Source of the DNA: Micromonospora sp. NBC_01796
GTDB lineage: Bacteria; Actinomycetota; Actinomycetes; Mycobacteriales; Micromonosporaceae
Length of the DNA: 64,000 bases
Assembly: GCF_035917455.1 (NCBI RefSeq)
Contig: NZ_CP109078.1
Span: forward strand, 2,294,001-2,358,000
Reading direction: 5' to 3'
Of the stretch, positions 40,011-47,332 are shown piece by piece. Numbering within the stretch: the first letter of the stretch is position 1; each line of letters begins with the position of its first letter. The notes under the pieces were generated by a model, which did not search any database, had not been told where the DNA came from, and saw nothing but the letters and a program-made list of their open reading frames with translations. Position numbers and translations under genes: made by a program.

Positions 40011-40139
40011 TCAGGGGAGGAGGAGGGTGGTGCAGGCGGCGCAGGCTCCGATCAGGGTGGCTAGGGTTCCGATGATTGTTGCTGCCAGGAGCAGCCACCG
40101 TTCTCCGCGCGGCGGCAGGGAGTTGGGGGTGTGGCTCAT
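40011..40139 (-). CDS. 42-residue single-helix membrane peptide
   Basis: ATG 40137-40139, stop 40011-40013. A hydrophilic start (MSHTPNSLPPRGER) runs into one hydrophobic helix (about 15-42, WLLLAATIIGTLATLIGA then CAACTTLLLP) reaching the end, with two Cys. Codon use is GC3-rich like true genes. GGGG lies about 14 nt upstream, a weak ribosome-binding site. Located between an SDR-terminator hairpin and the long inverted repeat. No family recognised; could be a small stress or regulatory membrane protein, or spurious. Confidence 0.45.
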   Translation of the reverse strand: MSHTPNSLPPRGERWLLLAATIIGTLATLIGACAACTTLLLP

Positions 40140-40176
40140 CGCCGGGAGGTGCCCCTTTCGATCTGGTCAGGCAAGA

Positions 40177-40218
40177 CCCCTACCGCCAGCAAGCAGGGGG
40201 CCGCTGGTCAGGTAGGGG
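40177..40218 (-). terminator. Hairpin after SDR gene
   Basis: Arms CCCCTACC (40177-40184) and GGTAGGGG (40211-40218), extended inwards by GCCAGC/GCTGGT with one wobble and a 2-nt bulge. 72 nt past the SDR stop on the minus strand. Confidence 0.6.
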
Positions 40219-40290
40219 CCTTACGTACGTGGGCGTACCGAATGGTCGTCCTCGTGAGAAACGAACGTGAATGTCGTGAGTGACGGGGCG

Positions 40291-41070
40291 TCAGGCGCCC
40301 TGACCCTGGTTCTGCATCAGGCCGCCGTCGATGAAGTAGGTGGAGCCGGTGACGTAGTCGGAATCCGGGCTGGCAAGGAAGACGGCCAGCCGGCCGATCT
40401 CGGACGGTTCGGCGGCCCGCCGGAACGGGATGCTCTGCACCTGTTCCTCCAGGTAGCGGGGGTTGTCGATCGCCTCCTGGTTGAACGGGGTGAGCACCAT
40501 CCCCGGCCCGATGTTGTTCACGTTGATCTTCAGTGGGGCGACTTCGAGGGCGAGGCTGTTGGTCAGGTTGCGCAGCGCGCCCTTGCAGACGTCGTAGTCG
40601 GTGCCGCCGACCCGGGGAGTCTCCTGGTGCACCGAGCTGATGTTGATGATTTTGCCGTTTCCGCCCTGCTCCTTGCGGTGCTGGACGAACCGGCGGCAAC
40701 AGAAGAAGGCCCCGTAGACGTTGGTCCGGATCGCGGTATCCCAGGTCGCCGTGTCCATTTCGGACACCGGGATGCCGGAGGCGTCGATGCCGGCGTCGTT
40801 CATCAGCACGTCCAGGCTGCCGAACTCGATCAGCGCCTGGTCGAACATCGCCTCGACCTGGTTCTCGTCGGTGATGTCCCCCTGGACGATGATCGCCCGC
40901 TGGCCGGCCTGCTCGACCATGTCCCGGGTGTGCATCGCGCCGTCGTGGTCGTGCAGGTAGTGCACCACCACGTCGGCGCCCTCCTTGGCGAACTCGATCG
41001 CGGTGGCCTGACCGATTCCCGAATCAGAGCCGGTGATGAGCGCCTGCCGGCCGTCCAGTCGTCCACTCAC
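40291..41070 (-). CDS. Short-chain dehydrogenase/reductase (glucose 1-dehydrogenase-like)
   Basis: 259 residues from GTG 41068-41070. Classical SDR: cofactor motif ITGSDSGIG, GDITDENQV, NDAGI (usual NAG), catalytic Ser in NISSVHQ, YDVCK for the Tyr-xxx-Lys pair, and IGPGMVLTPF. The C-terminal YVTGSTYFIDGGLM is typical of glucose 1-dehydrogenase-like members. GTGA overlap with the GH15 gene implies coupled translation; the glycosidase could release glucose that this enzyme oxidises, an inference from context. Confidence 0.9.
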   Translation of the reverse strand: MSGRLDGRQALITGSDSGIGQATAIEFAKEGADVVVHYLHDHDGAMHTRDMVEQAGQRAIIVQGDITDENQVEAMFDQALIEFGSLDVLMNDAGIDASGIPVSEMDTATWDTAIRTNVYGAFFCCRRFVQHRKEQGGNGKIINISSVHQETPRVGGTDYDVCKGALRNLTNSLALEVAPLKINVNNIGPGMVLTPFNQEAIDNPRYLEEQVQSIPFRRAAEPSEIGRLAVFLASPDSDYVTGSTYFIDGGLMQNQGQGA

Positions 41071-42950
41071 TTTTTCTCCCCCTCGGTCGATGTGTAGACA
41101 CCGGCGGGAACACCGCCGGGTGCGGTCTCGGTGAGGCGCCAGGCCGTATTGATCAGTGCCATGTGGGAAAGCGCCTGTGGGAAATTGCCCAACTGTTCCC
41201 CCGTACGCGGGTCGAACTGCTCGGCGAACAGGCCGAGGTCGTTGCCCCTGCCGACGAGGCTCTCGAACATCCGGGTCGCCCGCTCGTGTTCCCCCGCCAA
41301 CGCCAGACAGTCCACCAACCAGAACGAACAGGGCAGGAAGGCGGCCGGATCCCCGTCCCACCGCCGGACGAGTCCGTCCTCGGTCAGGTCCTGCTCGATC
41401 CGGTCGATGGTGGCCCGCATCCGCGGATCGGTGGCGGGCAGGAAACCCCAGAGCGGCAGGGTGAGCACCGACGCGTCGAGCTTGTCGGACCCGAAAGCCC
41501 CCGTGTACGCACCGACGTCGGCATTCCAGCCCTGCTCCAGGATCGCCTCGCGGACGTCGGATCGGGCTCCCGCCCAGCGGGCGACATCCGCCCGGCTGCC
41601 GATCCGCTCGCCGAACCGGACCGCCCGGTCGAGCGCCACCCAGCAGCACGCCTTGGAAGAGACGTACTGCCGCTCCGTGTCCCGGAACTCCCACATGCCG
41701 GAGTCCGGCAACCGCCAGGTGGCCGCCGCCTGGTCCGCCAACGAGTGCAGCAACCGACACACCGACTCGTCCATCGGGTTCAGGTAGTCACGCAGCAGCC
41801 AGGCCGAGTCGAGCACCTCACCGAGTACGTCCGACTGCCGCTGCCGCCACGCCGCGTTGCCGAGCAGCACCGGCTTGCTGCCGGCGTACCCGCCGAGGGT
41901 GTCGACCGAGCGCTCGGTCAGGTCCCGTTCGCCCTCCAGGCCGTACATGATCGGCACCGGTGCCATGGTGACCCGCCCGACGGACTTGGCGACCCAGTCG
42001 AAGAGTCGGCTCGTCTCGTCGGGGCAGGCCGCCACCCAGAGCGCCCGCATGGTCAGGGAGAAGTCGCGCAGCCAGGCGTAGCGGTAGTCGTAGTTGCGGT
42101 CACCACCGATCCGCTCCGGCAGCGAGGTGGTGGCGGCGGCCACGACCGCGCCACCGGGTGCGTACGTCAGTCCCTGTAGGACGAGGGAGTTTCGGCGTAC
42201 CAGGTCCCGGTACCGTCCCCGGTAGTCGTGGTTCGCCAACCAGGAACGCCACCCCGCCACGGCGTCCAGCAACGCCGCCGGCACGTCCGTGTCGGCCGGG
42301 CGCCGGTCCCTGTCGCCGTAGGTGGACGAGTAGGCCAGGGCGAAGCTCTCTCGCTGACCGGCCTCGACGGTGAACCGCGCCGAGACGTCGATGTGGTCGC
42401 GGTGGACCGGTGCACTGGAGGTGAGGGTGAGCGTGGCGGCACCGGCCGTCGCCGTGACCTCCTGACCGTCCACCGTCAGGTACGCGGTCACCCGGCCGTA
42501 CTCGAAGCGCGGGGCGAAGGACATCATCATCGGTACGCGCCCGGACAGCGCCTCGACCGTACGGAGCAGCATGCCGGGTGAGCGCCGACCGATCTGGTGA
42601 CCTCGGGCGCCCGGCTCCAGCGCGAGCGCGTCGGTCACCGCGACCGCCCCGTCCCCGGTGGTGAAGACCGTACGCAGCACCAACGTCTCGTCCAGGTACG
42701 CCCGTTCGACCTCGAAGTCGGCTTCGGGGCGGATCGACCAGTGCCCGCCCCCGTCGTCCAGCAGCCGGGCGAAGACCGACGGGCTGTCGAACCGCAACGG
42801 GCACCACCAGTCGACCGAGCCGTCCCGACCGACGAGTGCACCGGTGAGGCCGTCGGCCAGGAAGCCGTAGTCGCTGATCCGGTTGCCGTTCACCGGCGCA
42901 CCGTCCGGGACTGCCCGTCCCCCGATGTCCGGTACGCCACCAGCCGTCAT
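41067..42950 (-). CDS. Glycoside hydrolase family 15 protein (glucoamylase/trehalase type)
   Basis: 627 residues from ATG 42948-42950. N-terminal beta-sandwich (about 15-240: ISDYGFLADGLTGALVGRDG, VDWWCPLRFDSPSVFARLL) and C-terminal (alpha/alpha)6 barrel (about 260-600). Conserved elements: GGDRNYDYRYAWLRD, SGMWEFRDTERQYVSSK with the general-acid-type Glu, and LFAEQFDPRTGEQLGNFPQA with the second Glu. Actinobacterial members of this type include trehalases, so trehalose or maltooligosaccharides are likely substrates. No signal peptide, hence cytoplasmic. Coupled to the SDR gene. Confidence 0.9.
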   Translation of the reverse strand: MTAGGVPDIGGRAVPDGAPVNGNRISDYGFLADGLTGALVGRDGSVDWWCPLRFDSPSVFARLLDDGGGHWSIRPEADFEVERAYLDETLVLRTVFTTGDGAVAVTDALALEPGARGHQIGRRSPGMLLRTVEALSGRVPMMMSFAPRFEYGRVTAYLTVDGQEVTATAGAATLTLTSSAPVHRDHIDVSARFTVEAGQRESFALAYSSTYGDRDRRPADTDVPAALLDAVAGWRSWLANHDYRGRYRDLVRRNSLVLQGLTYAPGGAVVAAATTSLPERIGGDRNYDYRYAWLRDFSLTMRALWVAACPDETSRLFDWVAKSVGRVTMAPVPIMYGLEGERDLTERSVDTLGGYAGSKPVLLGNAAWRQRQSDVLGEVLDSAWLLRDYLNPMDESVCRLLHSLADQAAATWRLPDSGMWEFRDTERQYVSSKACCWVALDRAVRFGERIGSRADVARWAGARSDVREAILEQGWNADVGAYTGAFGSDKLDASVLTLPLWGFLPATDPRMRATIDRIEQDLTEDGLVRRWDGDPAAFLPCSFWLVDCLALAGEHERATRMFESLVGRGNDLGLFAEQFDPRTGEQLGNFPQALSHMALINTAWRLTETAPGGVPAGVYTSTEGEKK

Positions 42951-43135
42951 CCCGCAGCCCAGCGCCACGACACCTCCCCCGGACCGGAAGAACCTCGGGT
43001 ACCCGTGCACGGACAGCGATAACCGATCCGGCACCGGCCTCGGCACCGACGACCCGTCGGGCAAAGCCGGAACCGCCACGAAGCTTCCTATAAGTGGGGA
43101 AAATGGGGCTAACCGCGCCAGTCAGGGAGACCACC

Positions 43136-44167
43136 ATGAAGGCAGCCGTCTACACCCGTACCGGTGATCCGGGCGTGCTGGAGCTGGCCGACCAGCCCAT
43201 CCCCGAGCCGGAGGCGGGCGAGGTGCTGGTACGGATGGCCTTCGCCGGGGTCAACCCGACGGACGTGAAGTCCCGCTCCGGCGACGGCAGCCCACCCCCG
43301 TACGGCTGGCAGATCCCCGGCCAGGATGGTGCGGGCGTGATCGAGGCAACCGGTCACGGGGTGGACTCGACCCTGGTCGGCGAGCGGGTGTGGGTGTGGG
43401 AAGCGGCCGGAACCCGCCCCTGGGGTACGGCAGCCGAGTACACCCTCGTACCGTCCCGCCAGATCGTCCTGCTCGGCCCGGCCCCGTTCGAGGTCGGCGC
43501 GGTGCTCGGCATCCCGTTCCTGACCGCGCACCGCTGCCTGACGGTCGGCGAGATGGTGCCCCGACACCTCGACCTCGGCAGCCTGGCCGACCACGTCGTG
43601 CTGGTACAGGGCGGCGCGGGCGCGGTCGGGAACGCGGCGATCCAGCTCGCCCGGTGGGCCGAGGCCACCGTGATAGCCACGGTCAGCAGTTCGGAGAAGG
43701 CGCAACTCGCCGCTGCCGCCGGCGCCTCACACGTGATTAACTACCGGCAGCAGGACGTGGTCGCCGAGGTGAAGAAGATCGCCCCGCACGGGGTCGACAC
43801 CATCGTCGAGGTGGCCGGGGACCAGAACGCGCCGATCGACGCGCAGGTGATCGGACACGGCGGAGTCGTCTCCGTCTATTCGTACCGGGGCGACGGCGAA
43901 CTGAGCCTGCCCGGGACGCGGTTCATGTCCCCGAACGCCCGCTGGCAGTTCGTGTCGGTCTTCCAGGTGCCCGCGACGGCGAAGGCGCAGGCCGTACAGG
44001 ATGTGGCCACGGCCGCGACGCAGGGCGGCGTCCGGGTCGGCGCGGACGCCGGCCTGCCGCTGCACTTCTACCCGCTCGCCGAGGCCGCCGACGCGCACGC
44101 GGCGGTGGAGGCCTCGGCGGTCGGCAAGGTCCTGATCAGCACCAGCCAGGAAGAACCGGCACCGTAG
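43136..44167 (+). CDS. NADPH:quinone reductase-like MDR protein
   Basis: 343 residues from ATG 43136 (GGGAG 7 nt upstream). Quinone oxidoreductase family: MKAAVYTRTGDPGVLELAD, FAGVNPTDVKSRSG, PGQDGAGVI, nucleotide loop VLVQGGAGAVGNAAIQLARW. Zinc ligands absent. The remaining domain has SHVINYRQQDVVAEV and a C-terminal AVGKVLIS. Divergent from GH15; a TATAAG hexamer at 43089-43094 may be its -10. Substrate unknown. Confidence 0.9.
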   Translation: MKAAVYTRTGDPGVLELADQPIPEPEAGEVLVRMAFAGVNPTDVKSRSGDGSPPPYGWQIPGQDGAGVIEATGHGVDSTLVGERVWVWEAAGTRPWGTAAEYTLVPSRQIVLLGPAPFEVGAVLGIPFLTAHRCLTVGEMVPRHLDLGSLADHVVLVQGGAGAVGNAAIQLARWAEATVIATVSSSEKAQLAAAAGASHVINYRQQDVVAEVKKIAPHGVDTIVEVAGDQNAPIDAQVIGHGGVVSVYSYRGDGELSLPGTRFMSPNARWQFVSVFQVPATAKAQAVQDVATAATQGGVRVGADAGLPLHFYPLAEAADAHAAVEASAVGKVLISTSQEEPAP

Positions 44168-44168
44168 C

Positions 44169-44411
44169 TCAGCCGCTGCGGCGGTTGCCCCACTGGCGCG
44201 GCCCCTGGACCGAGCCCCGGCCACCGAAGCTCTTGCCCTTGCCCTGCGGCGTCTGCTGCGAGGCGCCCTTGCCCCGGCGGGCGGCCCGGTTCAGAAAGGT
44301 CGGTTCGGCGTCCTCGGCCGGCTCTTCACCCTCGGCCGGGTCGGAACCCTCGGTCAGTTCGGGGGCCTCGGTGACATCGTCGGTGTTCTCGGGGCCACTC
44401 GGATCCGGCAT
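44169..44411 (-). CDS. Small disordered acidic/basic protein
   Basis: 80 residues, no hydrophobic segment. The N-terminal half is strongly acidic (Glu/Asp-rich, about 1-38); the C-terminal half is basic with FLNRAARRGKG and Gly/Arg-rich GRGSVQGPRQWGNRRSG, reminiscent of nucleic-acid-binding tails. The LNRAARRGKG pattern recurs in small actinobacterial proteins of unknown role. Convergent with the quinone reductase, 1 nt apart. Confidence 0.7.
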   Translation of the reverse strand: MPDPSGPENTDDVTEAPELTEGSDPAEGEEPAEDAEPTFLNRAARRGKGASQQTPQGKGKSFGGRGSVQGPRQWGNRRSG

Positions 44412-44665
44412 CGTTCTCTCCCTGCAGCTCGTGGGTACGGGTCACACGACAGCGCCGGGCTCCGCACTGGAAATCCCCTGAAGCTTACGGCCACACGGGA
44501 ACACCCCCGCAGCCGACCAACCGGTACGCCCCCGACCGGGACGGAAACATATGGCAGATCATCGATTAATTTAACCTCCGCCCCCTTCCGGGGCAGGCAT
44601 CCACTACCGAGGATGGATCACGACCCGCACACCCCCGCGGGCTCCCACCGGCACTGGAGGCCACC
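44412..44665. other. 254-nt intergenic region with AT-rich promoter island
   Basis: No gene seen. An AT-rich island around 44549-44575 (ATATGGCAGATCATCGATTA and TTAATTTAAC) lies about 90 nt upstream of the secreted ribonuclease and is the likely promoter zone. Confidence 0.45.
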
Positions 44666-45118
44666 ATGACCGTCCTCGCCCCGCCCGCCGCCGTCGCCCG
44701 ATCGCGACCGCAGCGTCTGCTCGCCAGCTTCGCCCTGCTCGCCGCCATGATCGCGGCGATGCTGGTCGGTCCGGCGGTGGTGGCGCCCTCGCACACCAGC
44801 TCGGCTTCGGCCGCCGTCTACAGCTCCTGCACCATCTCCCGGTGCGCCGACGCCCGTACCGCGCGCAGCGGCTGGGCCAGCCGGAGCTTCCCCACCGCGC
44901 GTGGCTGGGTCTCCTGGAGCGGCGGGCTCTCCAACTACGCCGGTGGTCGGCACATGAACTACGAGGGCCAGCTCCCGACGAACGCCACCTACTACGAGTA
45001 CGACGTCTACCCCCGCCGCCAGGGTGCCGCCCGCGACGCGTACCGGATCGTGGTCAACAAGGCCACCGGGGCGACCTGGTTCACCCCGAACCACTACGCC
45101 GACTTCTACCGGCTCTGA
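44666..45118 (+). CDS. Secreted guanyl-specific ribonuclease (Sa/T1 type)
   Basis: 150 residues. Signal peptide about 1-49: basic start, hydrophobic core LLASFALLAAMIAAMLVG, Ala-rich end ASAAV. Mature part of about 100 residues resembles RNase Sa: SFPTARGWVSWSGGLSNY, NYEGQLP, then the catalytic set: Glu111 in YYEYDVYP, Arg123/Arg127 in GAARDAYRIV and His143 in NHYADFYRL. Cys55 and Cys60 may form a disulfide. Cleaves RNA after G outside the cell. Followed by a perfect terminator and then a barstar-like gene. Confidence 0.9.
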   Translation: MTVLAPPAAVARSRPQRLLASFALLAAMIAAMLVGPAVVAPSHTSSASAAVYSSCTISRCADARTARSGWASRSFPTARGWVSWSGGLSNYAGGRHMNYEGQLPTNATYYEYDVYPRRQGAARDAYRIVVNKATGATWFTPNHYADFYRL

Positions 45119-45146
45119 ACCAGTAGAGCCCGAGTCAGGACGTACC

Positions 45147-45177
45147 GTCGGGCCGGGCGGCAGTCGCCCGGCCCGAC
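45147..45177 (+). terminator. Terminator between ribonuclease and barstar-like gene
   Basis: Perfect 13-bp arms GTCGGGCCGGGCG (45147-45159) and CGCCCGGCCCGAC (45165-45177), 5-nt loop, 28 nt after the ribonuclease stop and 25 nt before the next start; it should uncouple or attenuate barstar expression. Confidence 0.8.
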
Positions 45178-45202
45178 AGCTCCGCCCAAGCGAGGGAACC
45201 AG

Positions 45203-45604
45203 ATGGCAGAACCGACCGATCCGCACCTACCGCCGTGGCTGAGTCTGTCCACCGAGCCGGCCGTACCGTCGAGCGCGTCGGTGGTGAGCGGTGCCGCCAG
45301 TCGTACCCGGGACGGCCTGTTCACCGAATGGGCGGCGGCGCTGGATTTCCCGCCCTACTTCGGCCGGAACTGGGACGCCCTCCTGGACGCGCTGCGGGAC
45401 CTGGCCGAGGCGCGCCCGTACCCACTGGTCGTGACCGACGCCGCCGAGTTGCTCGCCGACGAGCCGCCCGCGCAGCTCGCGACCCTGCTGGCCGTGATCG
45501 GTTCGGTCGGTGGTGAGTCGGTGCCGGCGTTGCGGGTGGTGCTGACCACCGGACCGGGCGAATTGTCGGCCCTGCACGAGCGGCTCGCCGCCGCGCTGGC
45601 CTGA
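45203..45604 (+). CDS. Barstar family ribonuclease inhibitor-like protein
   Basis: 133 residues, cytoplasmic. The barstar core motif is LDFPPYFGRNWDALLDALRDL (two acids of the inhibitor helix), seen at about 50-70, followed by the strands LVVTDAAELL and LRVVLTTGPG. The N-terminus is a Pro/Ser-rich 30-residue leader. Barstars occlude the active site of barnase-like RNases inside the producer; the RNase directly upstream is the obvious partner, although a terminator separates them, so binding is inferred. Confidence 0.9.
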   Translation: MAEPTDPHLPPWLSLSTEPAVPSSASVVSGAASRTRDGLFTEWAAALDFPPYFGRNWDALLDALRDLAEARPYPLVVTDAAELLADEPPAQLATLLAVIGSVGGESVPALRVVLTTGPGELSALHERLAAALA

Positions 45605-45610
45605 CCAGCC

Positions 45611-45691
45611 AGGGCCTGACCAGCCTGCCCCGGACCGGCGAGGTCCTGACCGGCCTGCCCCGGACCGGCGAGGGCCTGACCGGGCAGGGTC
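45611..45691. repeat. 2.7 tandem copies of a 30-bp GC-rich repeat
   Basis: Copy 1 (45611-45640) and copy 2 (45641-45670) differ at 2 of 30 positions; a third partial, degraded copy starts at 45671. Unit begins AGGnCCTGACC and ends GGACCGGCG. Between the convergent barstar-like gene and the next gene; may also fold as a terminator. Confidence 0.8.
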
Positions 45692-46163
45692 AGGGCAGCT
45701 CGTTGGTCTGGACGACGAAAATCTCGGCCAGCGACGCGTCGAGGTAGTCGGCGAGCGGCCGGCGGGTGACCGCGAGCAGGTCGGCGACGAGCAGCGGCGC
45801 GTGCCGGGCCATCGCCGCCGGCTCGACCCGCGGCGCCTCCTCCTCCGAGGGGTGTACGCCGAGAGCGGCCGTCAACAGCAGCACCAGCACGGTCGGGTCC
45901 AACTCGGGGAACCAGCCGATGTTGTCGACGGCGCACCGCTTCAGCACCACCTGGAGGTCGTCGCTGTCCAGCCCGTCCGGGTGCACCTCCTCCAGCAGCA
46001 TCCGTACCACCCCGCCGAGCACCAGCCCGACCTGTTCGGGGTTGCGGGCCGCCAACTCCACCGCAGCCCCCTCGTACGCCTCCGCGTCCCGCGCCGCGAC
46101 CGCCGCGACACTCCGCTGCGCCGCCCGCCCGATCACCCGCCCCACCGCCACCCCTGAGTCCAT
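45690..46163 (-). CDS. Hypothetical helical protein
   Basis: 157 residues from ATG 46161-46163. Mostly helical, no signal peptide or membrane segment: SVAAVAARDAEAYEGAAVEL, PEQVGLVLGGVVRMLLEEVH, then LLLTAALGVHPSEEEAPRVE and VTRRPLADYLDASLAEIFVV. I do not recognise the family. Its stop touches the tandem repeats at 45611-45691, and a 34-nt direct repeat lies 15 nt upstream of its start. Confidence 0.65.
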   Translation of the reverse strand: MDSGVAVGRVIGRAAQRSVAAVAARDAEAYEGAAVELAARNPEQVGLVLGGVVRMLLEEVHPDGLDSDDLQVVLKRCAVDNIGWFPELDPTVLVLLLTAALGVHPSEEEAPRVEPAAMARHAPLLVADLLAVTRRPLADYLDASLAEIFVVQTNELP

Positions 46164-46177
46164 GCACCCATTCAACT

Positions 46178-46211
46178 CGCTGTGGCGTTCCACTGCCCCT
46201 ATGGGGGCAGC
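46178..46211. repeat. 34-bp direct repeat, copy 1
   Basis: Identical over 34 nt to 47269-47302 (starts CGCTGTGGCGTTCCACTGCC); similarity continues about 14 nt more with one indel. Contains the hairpin CTGCCCC-TATG-GGGGCAG. 20 nt past the stop of the AbiEi/DUF559 gene, so it could be its terminator. Confidence 0.85.
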
Positions 46212-46230
46212 AGACCGCCGCAGCCAACCG

Positions 46231-47190
46231 TCATGCTTCCCAGCCGGCGGCTGTCAGGGCGGCCCGGAGTTGGGCGACCACCTCGGCAGGACGGTCGCGG
46301 ACCACCCAGGCGGGGAACCGGAGTACGCGCACACCACTGATCCACAGGTCGTTCTGCCGGCGCATGTCCGCCCACCAGTGGCGTACCTCCAGGTGCTGGC
46401 TGCCGTCGATCTCCACGTGCACCCGCCACTCGTCGAAGTGGACGTCGAGATAGCGGCGCCGCCCCCGAGCGTCCGTACGCCGTACCTGCCGGCTCGGCTC
46501 TGGCAGCCGCGCCCGGCGGCAGAGCCGGAGGAAGTCGGATTCGGCGATCGAGCCGGCACCGTCGCGGGCGTCGGCAGCGGCGGCGGCGGCGGCGATCAGG
46601 CCACGCCGGTACGCGTTCGGCATCCGGTCCAGCACCTCGTCCAACTCGCCCCCACTGATCAGCCGTTGCTGGAACCCGGCGGCGATCACGGCTCTGGCCC
46701 GGTCGTCCGTCGGCGCCCACTGGGCGGCGTCGACGAGCGATCGGGCGGGCATGGTGCAGGGTGGTTGCCCGAGCCGGTGCACGTCGGCCTCGGGCAAGTG
46801 CCGGGTCCGGTGCACCACGACGCCGTACGGCGGGTCGAGGTCCCGGCGGGTGGCGGAGATCAGTACGTGCAGGGCTTCGCTGTGGTATCCGCGCAGGCCG
46901 AGCAACTCCAGGGCGGAGGGTCCGGCGAGGACCGCCCGGCGTACCCCGAGCACCGCCACCCACCGGCGCTGCTCCCGGGTGATCGGGCCGGTGTGGGCGA
47001 GGTAGATCCCACGTCCGGCCGCCTGCCAGCGTCCGGAGGCGAGCCGGTGGCGCACCGCCTTGGGCGAGAGGTGCCGGAGCGCCTGACGCCGGTTGACCAC
47101 GTCCGACTGAAGGTCGAGCAGGTGGGTCAACGCGTCGGCGTCGGGCGGTGGTGGTGGACGCAGGCCCGGTACGGGGTCGCGGCGCAACAT
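46231..47190 (-). CDS. AbiEi-antitoxin-like / DUF559 (Vsr-like endonuclease fold) fusion protein
   Basis: 319 residues from ATG 47188-47190 (GAGAGG 9 nt upstream). N-terminal winged-helix-like region (about 15-70: LLDLQSDVVNRRQALRHL, RWQAAGRGIYLAHTG), then the AbiEi-like middle (WVAVLGVRRAVLAGPSALEL, LHVLISATRRD, TMPARSLVDAAQW). The C-terminal DUF559 domain (about 215-315) shows the PD-(D/E)XK-like acids in RYLDVHF and VHVEIDGSQH, and NDLWISGVRVLRFPAW. A predicted nuclease or DNA-binding protein possibly linked to genome defence. The gene lies between two 34-bp direct repeats. Confidence 0.8.
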   Translation of the reverse strand: MLRRDPVPGLRPPPPPDADALTHLLDLQSDVVNRRQALRHLSPKAVRHRLASGRWQAAGRGIYLAHTGPITREQRRWVAVLGVRRAVLAGPSALELLGLRGYHSEALHVLISATRRDLDPPYGVVVHRTRHLPEADVHRLGQPPCTMPARSLVDAAQWAPTDDRARAVIAAGFQQRLISGGELDEVLDRMPNAYRRGLIAAAAAAADARDGAGSIAESDFLRLCRRARLPEPSRQVRRTDARGRRRYLDVHFDEWRVHVEIDGSQHLEVRHWWADMRRQNDLWISGVRVLRFPAWVVRDRPAEVVAQLRAALTAAGWEA

Positions 47191-47241
47191 CCGCCCACCC
47201 TCTCGACTCACCCCCTCCGCCGCCACCCCCACCCACCAACC

Positions 47242-47250
47242 TGTGGATAA
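47242..47250 (-). promoter_or_regulatory. Single DnaA-box match upstream of AbiEi/DUF559 gene
   Basis: TGTGGATAA on the plus strand (TTATCCACA on the minus), 52 nt before the start of the gene it could control. A single exact 9-mer may be chance. Confidence 0.3.
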
Positions 47251-47268
47251 CCGGGGCTGGTCCCGCAG

Positions 47269-47302
47269 CGCTGTGGCGTTCCACTGCCCCTATGGGGGCA
47301 GC
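47269..47302. repeat. 34-bp direct repeat, copy 2
   Basis: Second copy of 46178-46211, including the same short hairpin, 31 nt past the acyl-CoA ligase stop. It may terminate that gene. The two copies bracket about 1.06 kb containing one gene. Confidence 0.85.
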
Positions 47303-47332
47303 GGACCCGCCGCAGCCCACGGGCAGACCGGG

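Noticed and set aside
45611-45691. CRISPR array
   Set aside because: Contiguous 30-bp repeats without spacers and no cas genes.
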